A DNA stretch of 45,138 nucleotides from SW10 sp965657795 (GTDB lineage Bacteria; Verrucomicrobiota; Verrucomicrobiia; Verrucomicrobiales; Akkermansiaceae): assembly GCA_965657795.1 (NCBI GenBank), contig CBFHQJ010000039.1:1-45138 (forward strand), written 5' to 3'. Shown piece by piece: positions 1 through 7,130 of the stretch. Both the position numbers and the translations under genes were made by a program. Below the pieces are notes generated by a model that worked only from the letters and a program-made list of their open reading frames with translations, ran no database searches and was not told the origin of the DNA. Numbering within the stretch: the first letter of the stretch is position 1; every line of letters starts with the position of its first letter.

Positions 1-438
1 GCCAATAAACGAGTCAATTTCACCGGTGGAACTAATCCGCAAAAGTGTCCGGCCCGAGCCATTGAGATCCCTCTGCTGAAAGATAATTTGATTTCCTCCG
101 AGTTCGTTGACCGAAACCAGAGCCTCCAGGGTGAAGCTTGTCTCAGCGGGATTAAAAACTCCCGGCACAAGAACGTGGGAACGATCTGCCGAAAATCCAC
201 TCAAGCCAATCGCGGGGTTCCCATCACCTGTCAAACCCGGCAATCCAAGTTCCGGAACGGTGTTTCCACCATACGAGGCCGTGATCCCATTCCCGGAAGA
301 GTCAGCGGCCACCGCCCCACCCGATTCATCGAACCGATAATAGGCCAGCGGTTGGTCCGATAACACTTCATCGGAAAAAGAAGCCCCTCTCGAAACAGCA
401 ACCAAAAGCCCAAGGAGTATAGAAACAGAACAAGTCAA
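1..438 (-). CDS. Secreted LamG/concanavalin-A-like domain protein, C-terminus beyond the window
   Basis: The minus strand is open from about 489 to the window edge. After a hydrophobic leader (ILLGLLVAVSRGASFS) it reads LAYYRFDESGGAVAADSSGN, the typical opening of a LamG/laminin-G-like domain, followed by strand-like segments (SFTLEALVSVNE, NQIIFQQRD) that fit the same fold. Such proteins are exported and usually bind carbohydrate or act as adhesins or as part of large surface proteins. The start is uncertain. A TTG at 436-438 gives a short signal peptide. The best-placed ATG (450-452, preceded by GGGGAG) is in another frame, reads five codons, and its TGA overlaps the TTG by two bases. One extra T in the CTTTG stretch would fuse the two into an ideal signal peptide, so a single-base frameshift is possible. 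The family call is fairly sure, the start is not. Confidence 0.7.
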   Translation of the reverse strand, partial: MTCSVSILLGLLVAVSRGASFSDEVLSDQPLAYYRFDESGGAVAADSSGNGITASYGGNTVPELGLPGLTGDGNPAIGLSGFSADRSHVLVPGVFNPAETSFTLEALVSVNELGGNQIIFQQRDLNGSGRTLLRISSTGEIDSFIG

Positions 439-530
439 AGCGTTGGGAACATGCTCTCCCCGCAATCTCAATTCAAGCGCGCAGAGCACTCTGACACTTG
501 CCACTGGGTCAATTGGCCCGAGAGTCGGCC

Positions 531-1139
531 ATGACCATTTTGACCGAAGATCTGGAAGCGATGGAAAAACTGCCACGCGTCCAACTTGCCACCACTCTTC
601 CGGGCCCCAAGCCAATCTGCCTCGTCGGCACCCGCTCTGCCGCCGGGACCTCAAACCTCGCCCCATTTTCAAGCATCACTCATTTGGGCTCCAATCCTGT
701 TTTGCTAGGAATGGTCACCCGCCCAGACACCGTGGACCGACACACTTTGAAAAACATTCTCGAGACGCGGGAATGGACTCTGAATCACGTCACCTCCGAC
801 ATTCTGGAAAAGGCACATCAATGCTCGGCACGCTACCCGACCGGAGTTTCTGAATTCGAGGCAACCGGCCTCAGCGAGTCTCATCACTCCGGTTTCCAAG
901 CCCCATTCGTCGATGAAGGCCCGATCCAAATTGGCCTCACACTCGAGGAGATCATCGATATCCCCTCAAACAGCACCAAGCTCATCGTCGGCAGAGTCAA
1001 ACTCATCAATCTCCCCGATCACGCCCTCTGTGAAGACGGCTCGCTCGACCTCACTACTCTTGGCACCGTCGCCTCCACCGCCCTCGACACCTACTTTTCA
1101 CTCACAGAGATCGCCCGCCTTCCCTATGCCAAGCCATAA
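531..1139 (+). CDS. Flavin reductase-like, FMN-binding split-barrel protein
   Basis: This 202-residue protein belongs to the flavin reductase-like domain family (DIM6/NTAB type), in which a split beta barrel binds FMN or FAD and reduces it with NAD(P)H or serves as an oxidoreductase. Recognisable features are PKPICLVGTRSAAGTSNLAP near the N-terminus, the SNPVLLGMVTRP strand, the DTVDRHTLKNI stretch and the later TKLIVGRVKLINL strand. A second, less similar member of the same family lies at 9757-10356, where the equivalent stretches read PRPIAWVTTQDRNGKINAAP and DRHTPKDTARNI. I chose ATG 531 rather than the upstream in-frame TTG at 498 because homology-like sequence begins only after it. No strong ribosome-binding site is visible. 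Substrate cannot be assigned. Confidence 0.85.
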   Translation: MTILTEDLEAMEKLPRVQLATTLPGPKPICLVGTRSAAGTSNLAPFSSITHLGSNPVLLGMVTRPDTVDRHTLKNILETREWTLNHVTSDILEKAHQCSARYPTGVSEFEATGLSESHHSGFQAPFVDEGPIQIGLTLEEIIDIPSNSTKLIVGRVKLINLPDHALCEDGSLDLTTLGTVASTALDTYFSLTEIARLPYAKP

Positions 1140-1217
1140 AATCGTCGGACGAAGCAACTAAGTTCAGATCATGAATAAACGCTTGTGGATTTGCCAGCGT
1201 ATCCAAGACTGTAAGCG

Positions 1218-1589
1218 ATGAATTATTTGTTACCCACCCTTCAGCTCATCGTCGCAGGGGGCCTGATCAACGTTTGGGTTCTTCGTTTTCACAAAGGAAC
1301 CAAGTATCGTGGCAAGTCCGCGAAAAACATGCGTGAGGAGTTCGACGCTTATGGACTACCAGAATCATTTATGTGGCTGGTGTGCCTCCTCAAGCTTGGC
1401 TGTGCCGCCGCTTTGGTTATCGGAATTTGGTTCTCCGCTATCATCCTTCCAGCAGCCTTGGTTCTTGCAGCTCTCATGATCGGCGCCATTGCCATGCACA
1501 TGAAAGCGGGAGATCGGATTCTCAAATTTTTGCCGGCCGCAACAATGCTTTTACTCGCAACCGTCATCGCCTTCCTCGGCTCAAAATAG
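1218..1589 (+). CDS. DoxX-like small membrane protein
   Basis: The 123-residue product has four predicted membrane helices: LLPTLQLIVAGGLINVWVL, then LVCLLKLGCAAALVIGIWF, AIILPAALVLAALMIGAIA and AATMLLLATVIAFLGS. The loop after helix 1 contains MREEFDAYGLPE. This four-helix arrangement with an amphipathic loop and a charged 'RxEF..GLP' segment is typical of DoxX/DUF4870-like membrane proteins, some of which are subunits of quinol oxidases or thiosulfate:quinone oxidoreductases; most have no known function. Its 3' end overlaps by 9 bp the convergent gene at 1581-1910, which is a member of the same superfamily. Confidence 0.75.
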   Translation: MNYLLPTLQLIVAGGLINVWVLRFHKGTKYRGKSAKNMREEFDAYGLPESFMWLVCLLKLGCAAALVIGIWFSAIILPAALVLAALMIGAIAMHMKAGDRILKFLPAATMLLLATVIAFLGSK

Positions 1590-1910
1590 CATTACAAATA
1601 GGTAGCTATTGAGCAGCAGGTAAAATGCCGCCGGCAAGGTCTGGAGGAAACTGTCCCCGATGACAATCCGGACACCAACCCCCATCAGCATCTGAAAAGC
1701 AAGTCCGCCCGAAGCCACGAGGCCCACAATAGGTCTTTGTAATCCGACCACCAAACCGATCGCACCGACCAACTGTGTTAAGCCTACGATCACCCGATAG
1801 CGTGCGAGGCCAAAGCGTTCAAATTCTTCACGCATGCGCCCTGTAAAAACGCAACTCAGCCCGTAGCCTAAAAAAGACAGGGCGGAAAACCAGAGAAGTG
1901 GAATAAGCAT
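1581..1910 (-). CDS. DoxX-like small membrane protein, convergent paralogue
   Basis: This 109-residue protein has four hydrophobic helices (LLWFSALSFLGYGLSCVF, VIVGLTQLVGAIGLVVGL, PIVGLVASGGLAFQMLMG and TLPAAFYLLLNSYLFVMLF). The loop after helix 1 carries MREEFERFGLARYR, matching MREEFDAYGLPESF in the convergent neighbour at 1218-1589 at the same topological position. Both are therefore probably DoxX-like. The two genes meet tail to tail and share 9 bp. Function is unknown; association with a respiratory or redox enzyme is only a family-level suggestion. Confidence 0.7.
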   Translation of the reverse strand: MLIPLLWFSALSFLGYGLSCVFTGRMREEFERFGLARYRVIVGLTQLVGAIGLVVGLQRPIVGLVASGGLAFQMLMGVGVRIVIGDSFLQTLPAAFYLLLNSYLFVMLF

Positions 1911-2002
1911 GAAGCAAGGCGATCGCTCCCTATTTAATCATGGATTTCAAGTTCTGCTGAGATAAGTGGTGCAAACCATGGAGGAAGAATCAAACAGGGA
2001 CC

Positions 2003-2037
2003 AAAAAAAACGACCGTCCCACAAGGGAACGATCGTT
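2003..2037 (-). terminator. Rho-independent terminator of the Cys-rich protein gene
   Basis: On the minus strand an approximately 12-bp stem (arms at 2009-2020 and 2025-2037, one bulged base and one G:T-type mismatch) closes a four-base loop and is followed directly by eight U residues (complement of 2003-2010). It lies 26 bp after the stop codon of the gene at 2063-2416. Confidence 0.85.
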
Positions 2038-2062
2038 GCTAAAGATCTGAATCAATCGGGGC

Positions 2063-2416
2063 TTACTTGACCTTAGCGAGATGCTTCTTTGGCTCAGCTT
2101 CGACCTTTTTCTTGCAACCGCCGCAGCAAACACCGACTTCAGCCGTCGACTTTTTGGAAGCCTTTACCGGCTTTCCGCTGATCGGACATTTGCCGTCTTC
2201 AGTTGCTGCAAACTTCTTCAACCCGGCCAGGACATCACCATCAAACTTAGCTTTGCATTTGCCGCAGCAAAACTGGACTTCTACGCTGGCGGTCTTGCTC
2301 TTGGCATCGACGGCCTTCCCTTTGATTGGGCACTCGGTATTGACGGGACCAGCAGCAAAAGCCCCGGCGATGCTGAAAATGAAGCTCAGGGAGAGGATGG
2401 ACAGTAATTTTTTCAT
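2063..2416 (-). CDS. Secreted Cys-rich protein with two tandem YHS/TRASH-like metal-binding units
   Basis: The product has 117 residues. Residues 1-21 form a signal peptide (MKKLLSILSLSFIFSIAGAFA). Two similar units follow. The first is CPIKGKAVDA...VQFCCGKCKAKF and the second CPISGKPVKA...VGVCCGGCKKKVE, each with one early Cys, then a CCGxCK cluster. Spacing (CPI-x-GK, about 20 residues, CCG-x-CK) resembles YHS or TRASH-like treble-clef folds that bind heavy metals such as copper or zinc. The rest is Lys-rich. I infer an exported metal-binding or metal-scavenging protein; the metal is unknown. It is monocistronic, with its own strong terminator. The segment 2417-2573 separates it from the divergent TPR gene and presumably holds both promoters. 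Confidence 0.75.
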   Translation of the reverse strand: MKKLLSILSLSFIFSIAGAFAAGPVNTECPIKGKAVDAKSKTASVEVQFCCGKCKAKFDGDVLAGLKKFAATEDGKCPISGKPVKASKKSTAEVGVCCGGCKKKVEAEPKKHLAKVK

Positions 2417-2573
2417 AATATCTTGGGTTAGTTGTTAGGCCACAATTGATTAATAGCGTTTCCCTCAGATGTCAAGAATCGTGTCAATGAGTCCGGCGAA
2501 TCCAACTCAGGGAAAAAGTGGCCTTTTTTCATGAACCGGAAAGTGCTATGAGTCCCAAAACCTCGTCAACCTC

Positions 2574-3260
2574 ATGAGAATCATCCTAGCCACCCTCTGG
2601 CTCCTCGTCCCCCTCGGCTTTGCCGCCTACCACTATGGCCCCGGCCAGGAACAAGTAAAACTCGATGACACCGAAGCTCTCCTCGCCGAGGCGCGCTCCG
2701 CAGTTAAAGACGAAAATTGGACCACCGCCATCGAATCTTACCAGAAGGCTCTCGCCAAACTGCCCAAGGAGAACAAGGAAGACTCAATCCGGATCCAGTT
2801 GGAAATCGCCAAAGCCAAGATGCAAAGCTCCGGCCTCCCGGAAGCTCGTGAAGATCTTGCCAGCCTTGTTTCACAACTCAACGATGACCCTTCCATCTCA
2901 TCGGGGCTCAAGGAAGAAACCCTCTCCGCCCTCGCCAACGCCCGCTACTACATGACCTATCTCATGAAGCTGGAAGGCCTCCCAGCTGAAGAATGGGAGC
3001 CTGAGATCGAAGCCGCCAGACAGGAATACAAACTTCTCGCTCAAACCGGCGACGACAAGGAAAAGCACCTCGCCGATCTTGAATCAGCCATTCGCCTGGC
3101 CCGGGCCGAACCGACCGAGCTTTATGGCCTGCCCATTCCAAGCCAATGACAGGGTTGCAGCTCGGGCGGTCGCCCGAATCCCAAAGCCAAGCCAGGAAAG
3201 AAGCCACAGGACTCCCGTGGTGCGGGTTCAGGCCCTCCAGCTGATGGCTCCGGTTCATAG
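2574..3260 (+). CDS. Membrane-anchored TPR protein, candidate selenoprotein with a C-terminal U-x-x-C motif
   Basis: The conventional reading is a 191-residue protein ending at TGA 3147-3149. Residues 3-20 are a hydrophobic signal anchor. Residues about 33-125 form TPR-like helices (WTTAIESYQKALAKLP is a clear TPR half). Beyond the TGA the same frame stays open for 36 codons to TAG 3258-3260. It encodes QGCSSGG and then a Pro/Gly/Lys-rich tail, giving 228 residues with the TGA at position 192 and Cys195, so U192-Q-G-C195. A hairpin with a GGUC loop sits where a bacterial SECIS should be (separate entry). The extended reading also leaves 33 bp rather than 144 bp before the next gene, with which it is probably cotranscribed. 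U-x-x-C or C-x-x-C pairs usually do thiol redox chemistry, so an envelope redox role is inferred. The alternative is a plain stop at 3149. The TPR call is solid; selenocysteine insertion is a strong inference. Confidence 0.75.
3147..3182 (+). promoter_or_regulatory. Candidate bacterial SECIS element directly after in-frame TGA
   Basis: TGA occupies 3147-3149. A perfect six-base-pair stem (UCGGGC at 3162-3167 with GCCCGA at 3172-3177) closes a four-base loop GGUC (3168-3171). A lower stem pairs GGG 3152-3154 with CCC 3180-3182, plus U3156 with A3178. Eighteen bases lie between the TGA and the loop. In E. coli fdhF, from memory of that gene, the loop is also GGUC and also begins 18 bases after the UGA. 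Loop G and U are the bases contacted by the elongation factor SelB. The bulged U seen in the fdhF upper stem is not present here. Confidence 0.7.
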
Positions 3261-3293
3261 TCAACACATCGTTCACCTCACGATCCCAACATC

Positions 3294-6200
3294 ATGAAAC
3301 TTAGGACTCTCCTACCGCTTCCGCTTGCCCTCGTCTCGGTATCTGCCCAGGTCGCCAAACTTCAGATGAGCGGCGCCCAAATCTCTCCGGAAGTCGTCAG
3401 AATATTGGAAAATCAAGCAGGAGGCGCAGTCCCCGGCATGCCATCCCGTACTTCCTCCCCTTCACGAGGCCCGCAAACACCCGAGCAACAGCGGACGAAA
3501 ATGCTGCAAGGTCTTAAGATTGATCGGACTACCTCCGGAATTCTCGCCACTCGTCTCGCCGAGAAAAACCAGGAAGGAAAACCTCCCGTGGTCATCCCAA
3601 AAGCTCCCAAAGATCCCGAAGTGGGTCCGCCGGAGAGCCCGCAAGTAAAGACCCAGCGGGAAAACAAGGCCAAGCTCGCCGCCTTCAAGAATGACTTCGA
3701 TAAGTTCACCCGCGATGTCACCCTGGGGCGCTGGGGTGAAGTCAAAACCTACCTCGCAGCTCTTCCTGCCGGTGATGCCACTCTCGCTTTCCGCCAAATT
3801 GTCACGCAGCTGAACGCCCCGGTCACCGTTCGCCCCCGCAAGGAATTGGTCAGTCTCGGGGCCAAGCAACACCAACAGCAACAATACCTCCGGCCTGAGG
3901 AATTCCTCGCTCTCAGTGACGCTTCCCAGAAGGCTCCAGGCATCTCAGTCCTGCCACAACTCGCAGGACTCATCAAAGGAGACCGTAAGCCACCGCGCGA
4001 CTTCTTCGCCGTTCTTGCAAAAGGAACCCGTTACTTTGGGCTGGGCGACGAAGAGACCAAGGCTCGCACCGCAAGACTCTTGATTGAGGCAGGTCACTTG
4101 GACGAGACCCCTCCTTTCCTTCCCGCCCTCAAAGAAGCCGAGGAAAAGAAAAACTACTCCGCCCTCAATCTCCTGGGCCGCTACCACGCCGAGTCCCACT
4201 CCGCCGATCGGGACGGAGAGCATCTCGAAAATGCCTGGAAAATTTCACTCGCCATCATTCGCGAAAAGGAAGCCCCGCTCAACGAACGGGCCGAAGCACT
4301 TTACCGTGCCCTCGCCCTTGTCCCCGATCTTGAAGATGGCACCGGAAGCGACTGGCTCGTCAAGACTTTCGCCAACGCCTCCGCCGAAGGCTTCGAAATC
4401 CTCGCGACGGTCGGAACGCTGGCCTCGCAGGTCCGGGAGCACCGCTCGGCCGACTTCCGCTTGGAGCAACTCAAGCTCCAGACCGCTGCCGTCGCCGCCC
4501 TCACCTCCAACAAGAAAATCGATCTCAAGCCCTGGCAGGAAATCCTGACGCTTTACGTTCGAAATTGGAATGCCGAAGCCGAACGTTCCTATCGTCTCGA
4601 CACATCCAACTCGATGCGCCCGCAGGCTCAAGTTGACCCCTTTGGAAACCTTTTCTACTCGCGCTATCGTCCCCCCGTTCAACAAACCAGCTCACGCACT
4701 ACTCCGGCTATTCCATCCGGCGACCTCCTCGGCACCCGGCCCGATGAGCAGTGGCTGGCTCGAGTCGATTCTCCCGTTCGCCTTGAGAATATTGCCCTGT
4801 CCGCCAAGCTCTTCCTCAAGGTTAAAGAGGAAGAAAAGGCTTTCCCCATTCTTAAGAAACTCGCGAAAATCAAACCAGAAGAAACCAAAGAACTGGTGCG
4901 TGAAATGATCCGGGTCTGGGGCGAGAACAATAATCCAAATCAACAGAGCCGATACCGCTCCAGCTACTCCTATTATTACGGATACAACCAACGCGCCGAG
5001 ACCATCCCGCTTACACGATCCAAGCAAGAACGTAATCTTAAACTACTCTCCAACATGGTGACCGAAGTGAAAGCCCTCGGACTCGATGAAAACTTCCAGG
5101 AGGAATTTGCTGACGCCTTTATCCAGGCACACTCCCAAGCCGAAGTGTGGCGGGTCGAAGCCCTCACCGCCGTCTTTGGAGAAACCTCAAAATTGGACGC
5201 TGGCACCATTGCCTCACTTCTCCGTCGCATGAGGCAAAATCTGGCCCTCCTCTGGCCCAACCCCAAGCTTCAAGAGCAGGCTAAAACCAACCGCAAAGAC
5301 AAGGAACTCGAAGCGCAAATCTTCAAAGGCTACGCGGCCGCCAAAAACCTTTGTCTCGACGCCCTCGACCAGCACCCCGAAAACTGGACTCTCAAGGTCC
5401 AGCTTGCTTCGATCAAATACGAGGAATCCAACTACAAAGCCGGCATCACCTCGCACCCCGAGCACTCCACCACCAAGGCCTTCGCTCTTGAGGATTTGGC
5501 ATCGGCAGCCTCGGATTACATCACCACTCTTCCACTCGAAGATGAAGGCGAGGAATCAACCGAAGCCTTCACCACCTGGTTTTATGCCGCGCTCGGCTCT
5601 CCTGATCTCGCCGCCCTCAAGGCCGAGCACCAGCCCATCCCCGCCGAATTCCCGAAGATCAAAGCTGCCCTCGAAAGCATTCCGAATGAATCGCGCCAAC
5701 GTCATCTTGACGACTTTGCCAAGACCCTCAATTCCCGGCTCGCCAACGTCAAAGCCGACCTCAAATACCGATTCCTCGAGGCAGCCCTCCAAATCACAGG
5801 TAAGCATGAACGAATCGAAGAAGCCGCCCGCGTGTTCGAATACTATCAGGACCTCGTCACCGAGATTGAACTCGATGTTCGTCTCGACGGCCCGGACCAA
5901 ATCGACGCCAGCGAGCCCTTCGGACTTTTCGTAAACCTACGCCACACCAGGGAAATCGAGCGTGAATCCGGTGGTTTCCAGCGCTACCTGATCAATCAAA
6001 ACAACTCCCCTTATTCATACAACTATGGTCGCCCCACCGAAGACTACCGCGACAAGTTTGAGAAAGGTGCTCGTAGCGTTCTTGAGGAACATTTCGAAAT
6101 TGTCTCACTCACTTTTCACAATTCAAAAGTCGCCAGCCGGACCGATGCCGAGGACGGATGGACCGTCACCCCATATGCCTACTTCCTTCTCAAACCAAAA

Positions 6201-7058
6201 GGGCCGGAAATCGACGCCATCCCACCACTTAAGATCGATCTCGATTTCCTCGATACCTCCGGCTACGTTGTCCTTCCCATCGCATCCGCAGCCATCCCGA
6301 TTGATGCCAGCGGCAAGGCCCCGGCTCGACCCTACCGGGACCTTTCTCTCGCTATGATCCTCGATCAACGCGAGACGGAAAAAGAAGGGAATGTCACCCT
6401 GGAGATCCGGGCTTCCGGACACGGGCTCGTTCCACCACTCGACGAGTTGATCGAGCTCCCCATTGACGGTTTCGAAATCGCCTCGACCGACGACCGGGAA
6501 TTGCAGGTCGACGAGCTCGACGCCCGCACCGATGATGGCGCGCCGATTTCGACTCACGAATGGCGCCTCGTTCTCGAGCCCGAAGCCGACCAACTTCCCG
6601 AGAACTTCACCTTCCCCGAGGTACTGGCCAAACTCTCCACCGAAAAAGACGAGGGCCTCACTCTTCAAAAATATGAGGATGTCGATTTGCTCACTGTAGA
6701 AAAAATAACTGCAATTCAGGGCGGCGCTGCCAAGTCCCCTCCATACCTCCTCTTTCTCATCCTCTTGCTTCCGGCGATCGGAGTGGCCATCTACTTCATC
6801 TTCTTCAAAAAGAAGCAAGAGGTTATCGTCAATCGCGGGCCGGAACTCCCCGGAACACTCACTCCCGTGAGTTTACTGACCTTCCTTGAAGGACTGCAAA
6901 GCAATAACCAACTACCAGAGGAAGCTCGCGTAAAAATTCAAGAATCCATTCAATCCCTAAAAGATAGATCCTTCGGTCCCGGAACCGATGTTCCGGATCG
7001 CGACGAATTAAAGAAAATCGCCGTAAATTCCATCAAACCCCTGCAAAAAGCCGGATAA
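3294..7058 (+). CDS. Large exported repeat/solenoid protein with C-terminal membrane anchor
   Basis: I do not recognise this 1254-residue family. A signal peptide covers about residues 1-18 (ending VSVSAQ). A Pro-rich linker (about 40-120) follows. Residues about 120-860 are helix-rich with TPR or HEAT-like stretches (for example LLGRYHAESHSADRDGEHLE and AFPILKKLAKIKPEETKELV). Residues about 870-1140 look beta-rich (IELDVRLDGPDQIDASEPFG, YVVLPIASAAIPIDASG). A single membrane helix at about 1148-1168 (YLLFLILLLPAIGVAIYFIF) is followed by KKK and a cytosolic tail of about 85 residues. Two Tyr/Asn/Ser/Arg-rich patches (near 548-562 and 908-924) interrupt it. The protein follows the candidate selenoprotein by 33 bp, so the two probably form an operon and may act together at the envelope. 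Confidence 0.8.
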   Translation: MKLRTLLPLPLALVSVSAQVAKLQMSGAQISPEVVRILENQAGGAVPGMPSRTSSPSRGPQTPEQQRTKMLQGLKIDRTTSGILATRLAEKNQEGKPPVVIPKAPKDPEVGPPESPQVKTQRENKAKLAAFKNDFDKFTRDVTLGRWGEVKTYLAALPAGDATLAFRQIVTQLNAPVTVRPRKELVSLGAKQHQQQQYLRPEEFLALSDASQKAPGISVLPQLAGLIKGDRKPPRDFFAVLAKGTRYFGLGDEETKARTARLLIEAGHLDETPPFLPALKEAEEKKNYSALNLLGRYHAESHSADRDGEHLENAWKISLAIIREKEAPLNERAEALYRALALVPDLEDGTGSDWLVKTFANASAEGFEILATVGTLASQVREHRSADFRLEQLKLQTAAVAALTSNKKIDLKPWQEILTLYVRNWNAEAERSYRLDTSNSMRPQAQVDPFGNLFYSRYRPPVQQTSSRTTPAIPSGDLLGTRPDEQWLARVDSPVRLENIALSAKLFLKVKEEEKAFPILKKLAKIKPEETKELVREMIRVWGENNNPNQQSRYRSSYSYYYGYNQRAETIPLTRSKQERNLKLLSNMVTEVKALGLDENFQEEFADAFIQAHSQAEVWRVEALTAVFGETSKLDAGTIASLLRRMRQNLALLWPNPKLQEQAKTNRKDKELEAQIFKGYAAAKNLCLDALDQHPENWTLKVQLASIKYEESNYKAGITSHPEHSTTKAFALEDLASAASDYITTLPLEDEGEESTEAFTTWFYAALGSPDLAALKAEHQPIPAEFPKIKAALESIPNESRQRHLDDFAKTLNSRLANVKADLKYRFLEAALQITGKHERIEEAARVFEYYQDLVTEIELDVRLDGPDQIDASEPFGLFVNLRHTREIERESGGFQRYLINQNNSPYSYNYGRPTEDYRDKFEKGARSVLEEHFEIVSLTFHNSKVASRTDAEDGWTVTPYAYFLLKPKGPEIDAIPPLKIDLDFLDTSGYVVLPIASAAIPIDASGKAPARPYRDLSLAMILDQRETEKEGNVTLEIRASGHGLVPPLDELIELPIDGFEIASTDDRELQVDELDARTDDGAPISTHEWRLVLEPEADQLPENFTFPEVLAKLSTEKDEGLTLQKYEDVDLLTVEKITAIQGGAAKSPPYLLFLILLLPAIGVAIYFIFFKKKQEVIVNRGPELPGTLTPVSLLTFLEGLQSNNQLPEEARVKIQESIQSLKDRSFGPGTDVPDRDELKKIAVNSIKPLQKAG

Positions 7059-7066
7059 AAACGTGC

Positions 7067-7105
7067 TCTGTTTAAGCCGTTAGCCAGAAAACAGATCGCT
7101 TTTTT
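7067..7105 (+). terminator. Possible weak rho-independent terminator
   Basis: Seven pairs (TCTGTTT at 7067-7073 with AAACAGA at 7089-7095) close a 15-base loop, followed after four bases by a T6 run. It lies just downstream of the large solenoid gene. The long loop and A/T-rich stem make it a weak candidate. Confidence 0.4.
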
Positions 7106-7130
7106 ATTAGATATCTTGTGGTGCAAACGG

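Noticed and set aside
3079..3297. Open frame of 72 codons reaching the start of the solenoid gene
   Set aside because: It overlaps the tail of the TPR gene in another frame; the in-frame continuation past TGA with the SECIS-like hairpin explains this stretch better.
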